Source: JAVDCA01 sp035293985
GTDB taxonomy: Bacteria; Pseudomonadota; Alphaproteobacteria; Rhizobiales; Xanthobacteraceae
Direction of reading: 5' to 3'
DNA: 64,000 nucleotides
Assembly (NCBI GenBank): GCA_035293985.1
Contig: DATGLS010000031.1
Span: 1 to 64,000 of the forward strand
A program made the translations under genes and the position numbers. Below the pieces are notes generated by a model. It saw only the letters and a list, made by a program, of their open reading frames with translations. It was not told the origin of the DNA and made no database searches. Positions 1-12,676 of the stretch are shown piece after piece. Position 1 is the first letter of the stretch, and every line of letters starts with the position of its first letter.

Positions 1-146
1 TTTCCCTGGGTTGTTCCGAACTGAAGGGTACGTTCCCACGTGTTACTCTCCCGTCTGCCGCTGCCGTATTGCTACGACCGCTCGACTTGCATGTGTTAGG
101 CCTGCCGCCAGCGTTCGCTCTGAGCCAGGATCAAACTCTCAGGTTG
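1..146 (-). rRNA. rrs: 16S rRNA, 5' end only (partial)
   Basis: Read on the minus strand, the segment contains the universal bacterial 16S 5' motif GAGAGTTTGATCCTGGCTCA followed by GAGCGAACG and the first variable helices, including the GGCAGACGGGAGAGTAACACG-like stretch shared by all 16S genes. The gene runs leftwards out of the window, so only about the first 146 nt are present. The mature 5' end is placed near the CAACCTGAGAG sequence, by analogy with other alphaproteobacterial 16S genes, and may be a few bases off. An rrn-type promoter lies about 400 bp upstream. Confidence 0.95.
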
Positions 147-1000
147 GACCGAGAACTTGAACCGGCTGATCACGTTTCGCATGTGACGACACGAAAGATG
201 CGATCTCCCGCGCCGTCACCGTCACATTGACGAGGTCCCACTTTGATCGCTTGCGCGACCATAGTGTTGACCAAGAAACGTTGACCGCCGAAGTCTCTTC
301 CAACGACCGCTACCTGCGAACGGATTGCTCCGCCCGAGGACGCGGCCCGCAAGGACCCCGCCGTCCACGTTTCTCTTTCTTCCGATTCACCTGTCAAACA
401 GCCCGGGACCAAGGTGATCCCCTCCCCGGAGGCCCGGAGAGCCGTCGAAACCCCACACCTCCGACCGAGATCGGAGGCTGGTCACCGAATATCAGTGAGG
501 AGCTTCGGGGGCGCGCCATCGCACCGAGGCGGCGGCGCACCGTGTGGGGCGTATATAGGCCCCTCGCTCGCGCGTTGTCAACACCGGTTTGGCGAAAATC
601 GTCCCGAGGTTTTCGCCGGAGCTGATATGCTTGTGCACCTGCGAGATATGGTGCTGCCGCGGGACCAATACGAGGGGAGGATCCGAGGCAGGACCGCGGC
701 CATGCGCAAGACCCCTGCAGCAAGACCGTGCAGGAACCCGATCGGGGCGCGCGGTGCCGCACTCCAGCCATAATCCTCGGACGAATTTACAGGGTCTTGA
801 TCCGGGTCAGCGTCGCGCGGGGTGTGGGGCGTTTCGATCCGAGCTGATTGCCTGGCGGCTTCCATTTTGGAGTCCGCAGGTCACGTGAGGGGGCGCGGCG
901 TGCAGATGCCGCGTCTAGGGAGGCCCGGCTCGCTCGAGCCCGGCTTGGGAAACGCGACGGCGGTTTCGGCGCAGCCGCCCGCAGGCAGGGGACAGCGCAC
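147..1000. other. rRNA leader and intergenic region
   Basis: This stretch holds the transcribed leader of the rRNA operon (147 to about 545, minus strand), the rrn promoter and then the upstream region of the rightward M23 gene. Several overlapping open frames exist on both strands, but they are arginine-rich, lack recognisable motifs and look like GC-driven noise. The M23 reading frame is open back to 848, so its 5' part could extend into 848-1000. Confidence 0.6.
552..581 (-). promoter_or_regulatory. Likely rrn operon promoter
   Basis: On the minus strand a perfect -35 hexamer TTGACA (576-581) is followed by TATATA (552-557) after an 18-bp GC-rich spacer; reading the -10 as CTATAT gives 17 bp. 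Transcription would start near 545 and give a leader of roughly 400 nt before the 16S 5' end, which is typical of rRNA operons. It is the best sigma-70 match seen between the 16S gene and the next gene. No boxA antitermination motif could be assigned with confidence. Confidence 0.75.
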
Positions 1001-2974
1001 TTGGATCAGGCGAGGCTGCGCGGCCCGCAGCGAGCGGGCCTCGTTCCGGCAACAATTGATCTCGGTAACGAACCGCCGCTGTCGGTCGACGGCGCAACCG
1101 GCGTCGGCGTCGATCGCCGGCGTGTCTCGGTGCAATGGTTCAGCGGCACGATCCTGACCGGCCTGTGCGGCGCAGCCCTGATGGGCGGCGCCGTTTTTGC
1201 GTCCCTCGACGGCGAGACCAATTTCGCCGTCAGCGCCGACCGCCTCGAGACGGCGCATGAAATCGCCGCCGATGCCGACAAGAACGTCTCGCACAAGAGC
1301 GACAGGCTGCCGGCGCTGGGCGAGGCCAATCTCGCGCGCCAGCTGATCCCGATCTCGATCACCACCAAGGTCGGCAACCACGAGGTGATGCGCAAGCGCA
1401 CGCTGGTGCGCGTCGAGACCAACCTGTCGCTATCGACCTCCGAACTTTCCGCCAACCTTCCCCCGTTCAACCCGCAGCGCATGCTCGCCGACACCGCCAG
1501 CAATGGTGCGGCCGACGAGCCGGCCGCGCCCGAGGCGGACGACGCCGTTTCTTTCGTCACCCGCGACCTCGCCGCCATCCTGCCGCGCGTGCGCATCAGC
1601 GAAACGGTCCCGATCGAGGACGTGATCGCCCGCGTGCGCGACGCCGCCAACTGGACCGGCAGCGTCGCACAGCCGAGCTACCTCGTTGCCAGCACCCAGC
1701 CGAACGCCCGGCTCGGCTACGCGGCTGAGGGCAACGATCTCTATGCGCCGTTCGGCGCGCGCGGCGTGCCGCAGAACATCACCTTGCTGCAGAAGACCGC
1801 GAGCCAGACCACCGGCGGGACGGGCGCGAGCGAGCGCACGGTCGCGGCCCACAAGGGCGACAGCGTCGGCACCATCCTGCGCGACCTCGGCGCGACCGCC
1901 GACGACATCAAGGCGATCACGGCCGCGCTCGGCGCCAAGGGCCGCGAAGGCGCGCTCAAGGAAGGCGAAAAAGTCCGCGTGCTGCTCTCGCCGCTCCCCG
2001 GCGCCACCCCGCGCATGCAGCCGGCCCGCGTGACGCTGATCGGCGATACCGCCGTCGAGGCGGTGATCGCGCTCTCCGACATGGGCAAATACGTGTCGGT
2101 CGACGTGCAGAGCGCCGACACCCCGGTCGCCGACAATGCGAGCGACCAGGACGACGACGACGGCAGCGGCGTGCGGCTCTATCAGAGCATCTACGAGACG
2201 GCGCTGCGCAACCAGGTGCCGCGCCCGGTCGTCGACGAGCTGATCCGCATCTACTCGTACGACGTCGACTTCCAGCGCAAGGCGGAGCCCGGCGACTCGT
2301 TCTCCGTGCTCTACTCTGGCGAGGACGAGGCGGGTGGCGTCGATGCCAAGAACGAGATCGTGTTCGCCTCGCTCACGGTCGGCGGCGAGACCAAGAAATT
2401 CTACCGCTATCAATCGCCGAGCGACGGCCTCGTCGACTACTACGACGAGACCGGCAAGAGCGCGAAGAAATTCCTGGTGCGCAAGCCGGTCGCCGAAGGC
2501 ATCATGCGGTCGGGCTTCGGCATGCGTAATCACCCGATCCTCGGCTTCGTGCGCGCGCACACGGGCGTCGACTGGGCGGCGCCGAACGGCACGCCGATCT
2601 ACGCCTCCGGCAACGGCACGATCGAGGAGGTCGGCCCGAAGAACGGCTACGGCAAATATATCCGCATTCGCCACGCCAACGGCTACGAGACCGCCTATGG
2701 CCACATGTCGGCGTTCGCGCGCAACATGACGGTCGGCACCCACGTGCACCAGGGCCAGATCATCGGCTATGTCGGCTCGACCGGCCTCGCCACCGGCCCC
2801 CACCTGCACTACGAGATTCTGATCAACGGCCGCTTCGTCGATCCGATGAAGGTGAAGCTGCCGCGCGGCCGCGTGCTCGAGGGCTCCGAGCTCGCCGCGT
2901 TCGATCAGGAGCGCGACCATGACGACGCCATCATGGCGCAGTCGGTCTCGCCGACCCGCACGGCGACGCGGTAG
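1001..2974 (+). CDS. M23 family metallopeptidase (membrane-anchored cell-wall endopeptidase)
   Basis: Likely cleaves peptidoglycan cross-links in the periplasm. A hydrophobic anchor (VQWFSGTILTGLCGAALMGG) lies near the N-terminus. A central low-complexity and LysM-like region is followed by a C-terminal LytM/M23 domain with the zinc ligands in HTGVDWAAPNG and GPHLHYEI, and the intervening GYGHMSAF-type signature (read as AYGHMSAF). The start is uncertain. The frame has no ATG in this region. TTG at 1001 has an AGGGGA Shine-Dalgarno-like sequence 9 nt upstream; TTG at 848 gives a 708-residue version whose first 50 residues are basic and unconvincing. The anchor keeps the catalytic domain outside the cytoplasm. 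The gene is followed by a palindromic repeat and converges on clpB. Confidence 0.88.
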   Translation: MDQARLRGPQRAGLVPATIDLGNEPPLSVDGATGVGVDRRRVSVQWFSGTILTGLCGAALMGGAVFASLDGETNFAVSADRLETAHEIAADADKNVSHKSDRLPALGEANLARQLIPISITTKVGNHEVMRKRTLVRVETNLSLSTSELSANLPPFNPQRMLADTASNGAADEPAAPEADDAVSFVTRDLAAILPRVRISETVPIEDVIARVRDAANWTGSVAQPSYLVASTQPNARLGYAAEGNDLYAPFGARGVPQNITLLQKTASQTTGGTGASERTVAAHKGDSVGTILRDLGATADDIKAITAALGAKGREGALKEGEKVRVLLSPLPGATPRMQPARVTLIGDTAVEAVIALSDMGKYVSVDVQSADTPVADNASDQDDDDGSGVRLYQSIYETALRNQVPRPVVDELIRIYSYDVDFQRKAEPGDSFSVLYSGEDEAGGVDAKNEIVFASLTVGGETKKFYRYQSPSDGLVDYYDETGKSAKKFLVRKPVAEGIMRSGFGMRNHPILGFVRAHTGVDWAAPNGTPIYASGNGTIEEVGPKNGYGKYIRIRHANGYETAYGHMSAFARNMTVGTHVHQGQIIGYVGSTGLATGPHLHYEILINGRFVDPMKVKLPRGRVLEGSELAAFDQERDHDDAIMAQSVSPTRTATR

Positions 2975-2983
2975 GACCGCCCG

Positions 2984-3103
2984 CCGTAGGGTGGCAAAAT
3001 CGCTCGCACGGCATCGCCGAGCTACGGCCTCTCGCGGGCGATTTTGCCCACGCGCCGTGCGTCGGCGCGGGCAACCGCGAAGGCGCGGTTGCCCACCCCA
3101 CGG
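2984..3103. repeat. Long palindromic intergenic repeat, family A copy 1
   Basis: Starts with CGTAGGGTGGCAAAATCGC and ends with GCGGTTGCCCACCCCACGGC, so the two ends are inverted copies of each other. The body contains further GCAAAATCGC / GCGATTTTGCC inverted pairs. Two related elements lie at 22953-23056 and 45083-45192. All three are intergenic and about 105-120 bp. The structure could fold into a large hairpin, and here it sits between two convergent genes. No reading frame is supported inside. Confidence 0.8.
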
Positions 3104-3120
3104 CTCGCAATGACGTTTGA

Positions 3121-5727
3121 TCAGGCCGCCGCGGCGACCTTCCCGTTGAACGACAGGCCCTGCTTGGTCGCCGAGACGTTGACCGTATCGCCGTCCTTGA
3201 CCGCGCCCTGCAGGATCAGCTCGGCGAGCGGGTCCTGCAGCGACTTCTGGATCACGCGCTTGAGCGGCCGCGCGCCATAGGCCGGGTCGTAGCCCCGGTC
3301 GGCGAGCCATTCGCGCGCCTTGGCGTCGAGCCGCACCGTGATCTTGCGCTCGTCCAGCAGCTTCTGCAGCCGGCCGAGCTGAATATCGACGATGCTTCCC
3401 ATCTCGGCGCGTTGGAGCCGGTGGAACAGGAGGATCTCGTCGACCCGATTCAAGAACTCGGGGCGGAAGCTTGCTCGCACCACCGCCATGACCTGCTCGC
3501 GCACGGCGTCGGTGTCCTGGCCTTCCGGCTGGTTGACCAGGAACTCGGCGCCGAGGTTGGAGGTCATCACGATCAGCGTGTTGCGGAAGTCGACCGTGTG
3601 GCCCTGCCCGTCGGTGAGCCGCCCGTCGTCGAGCACCTGCAGGAGCACGTTGAACACGTCGGGGTGCGCCTTCTCGATCTCGTCGAACAGCACGACCTGG
3701 TAGGGCCGCCGCCGCACGGCTTCCGTCAGCGCGCCGCCCTCGTCATAGCCGACATAGCCGGGCGGCGCGCCGATCAGGCGGGCCACCGAATGCTTCTCCA
3801 TGTATTCCGACATGTCGATGCGGATGAGCGCATTGTCGTCGTCGAACAGGAACGAGGCCAGCGCCTTGGTGAGCTCGGTCTTGCCGACGCCCGTGGGGCC
3901 GAGGAACATGAACGAGCCGATCGGCCGGTTCGGATCCTGCAGGCCGGCGCGCGCGCGACGCACCGCGGTCGACACGGACTTCACGGCCTCGGCCTGGCCG
4001 ACGACGCGTTTGGCGATCTGCTCCTCCATCTTGAGAAGCTTCTCGCGCTCGCCTTCGAGCATGCGATCGACCGGAATGCCGGTCCAGCGCGACACCACCT
4101 GCGCGACATGGCTCGCGGTGACCGCCTCTTCGGCCAGGACGCCCGACGCGGCGCCTTTCGATTCCGCGGCCTCGATCTCCTTGAGCTTCCCGGTGAGCTG
4201 CGGGATCACGCTGTACTGCAACTCGCCCGCACGCTGGTAATTGCCGCGGCGGATCGCGTCGGCGAGATCGTTCTTCGCCGTGTCGAGCTGAGTCTGCAGC
4301 TGTGCGGCCGAGGTGAGCTTGTCCTTCTCGGCCTTCCATTTGGCCGTGAGCGCGTCGGCCTTTTCCTGCAGCCCCGCCAGATCCTTCTCGAGCCGCTTGA
4401 GCCGCTCCTTCGAGCCCGCGTCGCTCTCCTTCTTCAACGCCTCCTGCTCGATCTTCAACCGCACGATCTCGCGGTCGAGATTGTCGAGCTCCTCGGGCTT
4501 GGAATCGATCTGCATGCGCAGGCGCGCCGCGGCCTCGTCGACGAGGTCGATGGCCTTGTCGGGCAGGAAGCGATTGGTGATGTAGCGGTTCGACAGCGTC
4601 GCGGCGGCAACCAGCGCCGCGTCCGCGACCTTCACCTTGTGATGCGCCTCGTATTTCTCCTTGAGCCCGCGCAGGATCGAGATCGTGTCCTCGACGGTCG
4701 GCTCGTCGACATAGACCGGCTGGAAACGGCGGGCGAGCGCCGCGTCCTTCTCGATATATTTCTTGTACTCGTCGAGCGTGGTGGCGCCGACGCAATGCAG
4801 CTCGCCCCGGGCGAGCGCCGGCTTGAGGAGGTTCGACGCATCCATCGCGCCATCGGCCTTGCCGGCGCCGATGATCGTATGCATCTCATCGATGAAGAGG
4901 ATGTACTGTCCGGCCGAGCCGGTGACTTCCTGCAGCACGCCTTTGAGCCGTTCCTCGAACTCGCCGCGATATTTCGCGCCGGCGATCAGCGCGCCCATGT
5001 CGAGGGCGAGAAGCTTCTTGTCCTCGAGGCTGTCCGGCACGTCCTTGTTGACGATGCGCAGCGCCAGGCCTTCGACGATCGCGGTCTTGCCGACGCCGGG
5101 CTCGCCAATCAGCACCGGATTGTTCTTGGTGCGCCGGGAGAGCACCTGGATGGTGCGCCGGATTTCCTCGTCCCGGCCGATGACCGGATCGAGCTTGCCC
5201 TCGCGCGCCGCCTGGGTGAGATCGCGGGCATATTTCTTGAGCGCGTCATAGGCGTTCTCGGCGGAGGCGGAGTCGGCGGTGCGACCCTTGCGCAGCGCCT
5301 CGATCGCGGCGTTGAGATTTTGCGGCGTGACGCCGGCGGCGGCGAGAACCTTGCCCGCCTCGCTGTTCTTCTCGAGGGCGAGCGCGAGCAGAAGCCGCTC
5401 GACGGTGACGAAGCTGTCACCCGCCTTCTCACCGGCTTTCTCGGCGGTATCGAACACGCGCGCGAGCGACGGGTCGATGTAGAGTTGCCCGGCGCCGGCC
5501 CCCTGCACCTTGGGGCGCTTGGCCAGTGCCGCTTCGACATCCGCCAGCGCCTGGCGCGAGTTGCCGCCGGAGCGGTCGATCAGCCCGGCCGCCAGGCCTT
5601 CGGGGTCGTCGAGCAGGACCTTGAGCAGATGTTCGGGGGCGAACTGCTGGTGCCCTTCGCGGAGCGCCAGCGACTGGGCCGACTGCACGAATCCACGGGC
5701 GCGGTCGGTGTACTTCTCGAAATTCAT
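3121..5727 (-). CDS. clpB: ATP-dependent chaperone ClpB
   Basis: AAA+ disaggregase that, with DnaK, pulls proteins out of aggregates after heat or other stress. The 868 residues match the family length. In order there are an N-domain (about 1-150, starting MNFEKYTDRARGF), NBD1 with Walker A GEPGVGKT (about 205) and Walker B LFIDEMHT, the long coiled-coil middle domain (about 410-530), and NBD2 with Walker A GPTGVGKT (about 605) and VVLFDEIEKAHPDV. The C-terminus lacks a ClpP-binding loop signature, consistent with ClpB rather than ClpA. The ATG has GGAGGG upstream. A possible heat-shock -35 (CTTGAC, 5815-5820 minus strand) is present but no convincing -10 could be paired with it. Confidence 0.98.
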   Translation of the reverse strand: MNFEKYTDRARGFVQSAQSLALREGHQQFAPEHLLKVLLDDPEGLAAGLIDRSGGNSRQALADVEAALAKRPKVQGAGAGQLYIDPSLARVFDTAEKAGEKAGDSFVTVERLLLALALEKNSEAGKVLAAAGVTPQNLNAAIEALRKGRTADSASAENAYDALKKYARDLTQAAREGKLDPVIGRDEEIRRTIQVLSRRTKNNPVLIGEPGVGKTAIVEGLALRIVNKDVPDSLEDKKLLALDMGALIAGAKYRGEFEERLKGVLQEVTGSAGQYILFIDEMHTIIGAGKADGAMDASNLLKPALARGELHCVGATTLDEYKKYIEKDAALARRFQPVYVDEPTVEDTISILRGLKEKYEAHHKVKVADAALVAAATLSNRYITNRFLPDKAIDLVDEAAARLRMQIDSKPEELDNLDREIVRLKIEQEALKKESDAGSKERLKRLEKDLAGLQEKADALTAKWKAEKDKLTSAAQLQTQLDTAKNDLADAIRRGNYQRAGELQYSVIPQLTGKLKEIEAAESKGAASGVLAEEAVTASHVAQVVSRWTGIPVDRMLEGEREKLLKMEEQIAKRVVGQAEAVKSVSTAVRRARAGLQDPNRPIGSFMFLGPTGVGKTELTKALASFLFDDDNALIRIDMSEYMEKHSVARLIGAPPGYVGYDEGGALTEAVRRRPYQVVLFDEIEKAHPDVFNVLLQVLDDGRLTDGQGHTVDFRNTLIVMTSNLGAEFLVNQPEGQDTDAVREQVMAVVRASFRPEFLNRVDEILLFHRLQRAEMGSIVDIQLGRLQKLLDERKITVRLDAKAREWLADRGYDPAYGARPLKRVIQKSLQDPLAELILQGAVKDGDTVNVSATKQGLSFNGKVAAAA

Positions 5728-5930
5728 GAAAACCCTCCATGCCTGTACCGAACGCCCATAGGTGGCGCGATCGGGACATCGTTTACGCGAGAGGTTCGGG
5801 CAGCCTCGACGGGGGTCAAGACAGCGGGCCGGAACCGGCGGACCCAGGCAGGCATCCGCTGCATGAAATGTGGGGGCCGTCGGTCGGCTGGTGAAGGGGG
5901 CGACGGTGACCGATGGTTAAAATCGGACAC

Positions 5931-5977
5931 TGCCCGCGCCCCCTCCGGCCCTACTTAGGGGAGAGGGGGCGCAGGGC
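5931..5977. repeat. Small GC-rich hairpin repeat, family B copy 1
   Basis: Arms GCGCCCCCTC (5936-5945) and GAGGGGGCGC (5963-5972) are perfect inverted copies around a 17-nt loop, and the pairing extends with TGCCC/GGGCA. A similar element with the same GGGAGAGGGGGCGCAGG edge lies at 17300-17346. It occupies the 372-bp gap (5728-6099) between clpB and the sigma factor gene, in which nothing else was recognised. It could act as a terminator for the sigma gene or be a mobile palindrome. Confidence 0.55.
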
Positions 5978-6099
5978 AGTCATTCCCGGCTCCAAAAAGC
6001 GAACAGGCCACCAGGACGGCGGCCTGCTCCTCCGATGCGGCATCCCGAACCGACGCCGCGACTACTCGGTGCCGTGGCCGCGGCCACGACGAAGCTTCC

Positions 6100-6690
6100 T
6101 CACGCCGCCGCGCGATCGATACCCTCCGCCGCAACCAATGTGGCGAGGCGCTTGCGGGCATAGAACATGCGGGTCTTGACCGTGTTGTCCGGGATGCCGA
6201 GGATCTCAACGATCTCTTTGATCGATTTTTCCTGATAGTAGACGAGGTCGATGATCTCGGCGTGCTCGGGCGAGAGCGCCTTGAGGCAGCGGCGGACCAC
6301 CGCGCCGCGATCGCGATCGCCGAGCTCGGCCTCGGGGTTATTGGCGGTATCGACGACGTTCTGGGCCGCATCGCAGTCGAGCGACTCGGTCTGGCGGCGG
6401 TTCGCGGCAGTAAGCGCCTTGTGACGGGCGATGCCGAGCAGCCAGGTCGAGACCGAGGACCGGCCCTCGAAGCGATCGGCATGCTGCCAGGCGTCGATGA
6501 AAGTTTCGCTCACCACGTCCTCGGCGAGCGCGGCGTCGCGGACGATGCGCAGCGCGAAGCGATAGACCTTGACCTGATGGCGGGCGAACAGCGCCCGCAT
6601 CGCGAGCTTGTGCCCGGAGGCCATCTGCCGGACCAGTGCCTCGTCGGCAATCGCGCGGCGGGGCGTCGTGGCGAGGGTCTGTGCGGTCAT
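6100..6690 (-). CDS. ECF-type RNA polymerase sigma factor
   Basis: 196 residues with the two domains of an extracytoplasmic-function sigma factor. Region 2 (about 25-95) contains FALRIVRDAALAEDVVSETF and the WLLGIARHKAL segment that melts and reads the -10. Region 4 (about 130-185) contains LSPEHAEIIDLVYYQEKSIKEI and an HTH with IPDNTVKTRMFYARKRL for the -35. No anti-sigma factor gene lies next to it, and the downstream gap is empty, so control may be by another route, possibly the divergent histidine kinase. The target regulon cannot be told from the sequence. Confidence 0.93.
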   Translation of the reverse strand: MTAQTLATTPRRAIADEALVRQMASGHKLAMRALFARHQVKVYRFALRIVRDAALAEDVVSETFIDAWQHADRFEGRSSVSTWLLGIARHKALTAANRRQTESLDCDAAQNVVDTANNPEAELGDRDRGAVVRRCLKALSPEHAEIIDLVYYQEKSIKEIVEILGIPDNTVKTRMFYARKRLATLVAAEGIDRAAA

Positions 6691-6790
6691 CAGTTCCTCC
6701 CCGGAACCGGACGACGGAACTAATGTCGTCCTCCAATGGCGCGGAACCTAGTCGCCGCCTGTTTCGCCCGGATTTCGCGACAAGGACTTT

Positions 6791-6896
6791 TTTGTATCGT
6801 CCGTATCGTTACGTCAGGGGCGCGGATCGCAGAGGAAGACACAGGCCCCACGATACAAACGATACAAATTCGCCGGCCCGCGAAACACCGACGATA
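6791..6896. promoter_or_regulatory. Symmetric cluster of GTATCGT / ACGATAC boxes
   Basis: Between the divergent sigma-factor and kinase genes, two GTATCGT boxes 9 bp apart (6794-6800 and 6803-6809) are mirrored by two ACGATAC boxes also 9 bp apart (6850-6856 and 6859-6865), with a fifth ACGATAC at 6890-6896. The extended word TTTGTATCGT (6791-6800) has its exact inverted copy ACGATACAAA twice (6850-6859 and 6859-6868). The arrangement looks like a cooperative operator or a foldable transcript structure. The regulator is unknown. Confidence 0.5.
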
Positions 6897-6935
6897 CGTG
6901 GGCCGGCCAAGAATGGCGCCCCCTGGAGTCTCTTG

Positions 6936-11483
<4,548 letters not shown>

Positions 11484-11572
11484 GATGGCGCCGAGCCAGC
11501 ATTGCTATTGCTGATCTTTCTTTCCCGCTTCGTTTTGCGAAAAGTCGGGACGCAGGCCAGCCGCCGAATTTT

Positions 11573-12610
11573 TCACTTTGCCCCGGCGCAACCGGGCAGG
11601 TCGAACAGGGCCGCCAGCCCGCAGGCCGAGGTGAGCATCTTGTCGCCATCGTGCCCGACGCCCGGCACGTCCCAGACACTGTGGTTCGGTGTGCCCTGAT
11701 CACGCGCCTTCATATAATTCGCGTAGGCGTGGCCGCGCGCATAGCGGTAGGGGCCTTCCGCCTCGCCCTTGCAGCTCTTGTCGAGCGCCGGATGGTTGGG
11801 GTTGGTATCGGCAGTGCCGAGCAGATAGATCACGCGGCGGGCAACGTAGTCTTTCTCCAGCGCGGTCGGCGAGCGGTCCTGCAAGTAAGGCGGCAGGGCT
11901 TGCATCCCGTATTTCCAATCGTCGTAGCCGGGACATGACCCCGCGATCGCGGGCTGCGGCCGGTCGGGGCTGAAATAGGCGTAGGACGAGGGATTGGCGA
12001 CCACATAGCGGATCGCGATGCCGGCCTGCTCGAGCGCCGCCTCGCCGCGCGTCGCAATCGCGTATCGCTGCGCAACCTGGCCGCCGCCCGAATGGCCGGC
12101 GACGACGACGGTCGCGAGATGCGGGAACAGCGTGCGGTCGGCGAGGCGCGCCAGAATTGCGTCAAGCACCTCGAACGAGCTGACCGGCGCCGTCGCCAGC
12201 GCCGGCTCACCGCCTTCCCAGCCGGTCAGGCTCCAGCGCAGCGTATCGGCCGGAAGATGCCAGGCGTCGACATCTACCTGGGCGAGGAATTGCGGGACGA
12301 TCATCAGCGTGGCGCGTCCCGCATCGCCCGCGGCGGCGTGGGCGCGCTCGGCCGATTTGAAATAGACGTCGGCGTTACGCAGGACGCCGTGCAGGATGAT
12401 GACCGCGCGGGTGATGCTCGGCTGTGGTTTCGACCAGTCCGCCGACAGGTAGAGCACGCCCGCACCGCGCCCGCCGACCGAGATGCGGATATCGCCGACC
12501 GCCTTCACGGGCCGGTGGTGCGGCGCATTCTCCTCTTGCGCGACGGCGGAGCGGCTGGCGAGGACACTGAGCAGCGCCGCCACCACGGCGAGCGGCCAAC
12601 AGCGCAACAT
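11573..12610 (-). CDS. Secreted alpha/beta-fold hydrolase
   Basis: 345 residues from the ATG at 12610, chosen because GGAGGAG lies 9 nt upstream; an ATG 7 codons earlier is possible. A signal peptide (MLRCWPLAVVAALLSVLASR, cleavage near AVA-QEE) sends it to the periplasm. The fold is indicated by ITRAVIILHGVLRNAD (oxyanion strand), the nucleophile elbow GHSGGGQVA (Ser catalytic), and a C-terminal GHD in VPGVGHDGDK as candidate His. Several Cys near the C-terminus could form disulphides. The substrate is unknown. It lies 66 bp downstream of the molybdenum hydroxylase genes on the same strand and may be co-transcribed. Confidence 0.82.
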   Translation of the reverse strand: MLRCWPLAVVAALLSVLASRSAVAQEENAPHHRPVKAVGDIRISVGGRGAGVLYLSADWSKPQPSITRAVIILHGVLRNADVYFKSAERAHAAAGDAGRATLMIVPQFLAQVDVDAWHLPADTLRWSLTGWEGGEPALATAPVSSFEVLDAILARLADRTLFPHLATVVVAGHSGGGQVAQRYAIATRGEAALEQAGIAIRYVVANPSSYAYFSPDRPQPAIAGSCPGYDDWKYGMQALPPYLQDRSPTALEKDYVARRVIYLLGTADTNPNHPALDKSCKGEAEGPYRYARGHAYANYMKARDQGTPNHSVWDVPGVGHDGDKMLTSACGLAALFDLPGCAGAK

Positions 12611-12676
12611 GATCGGGGCCTCCTCCAGCATCGAATGCGCCCACCGATCTTTTTTACCGCGGCACTCAGCTCAGGC

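Noticed and set aside
1430..3310. Long open frame on the minus strand opposite the M23 gene
   Set aside because: It is the antisense shadow of a clear metallopeptidase gene, made of Arg/Asp/Val-rich residues with no motif. The same holds for long frames at 3412-5958 (+), 8436-11345 (-), 12092-14971 (+), 18340-20283 (-), 41213-42886 (+) and 46029-47915 (+).
5797..5820. Heat-shock (RpoH) promoter for clpB
   Set aside because: A CTTGAC-like -35 is present but no convincing -10 at the right spacing was found, so it is only mentioned, not called.
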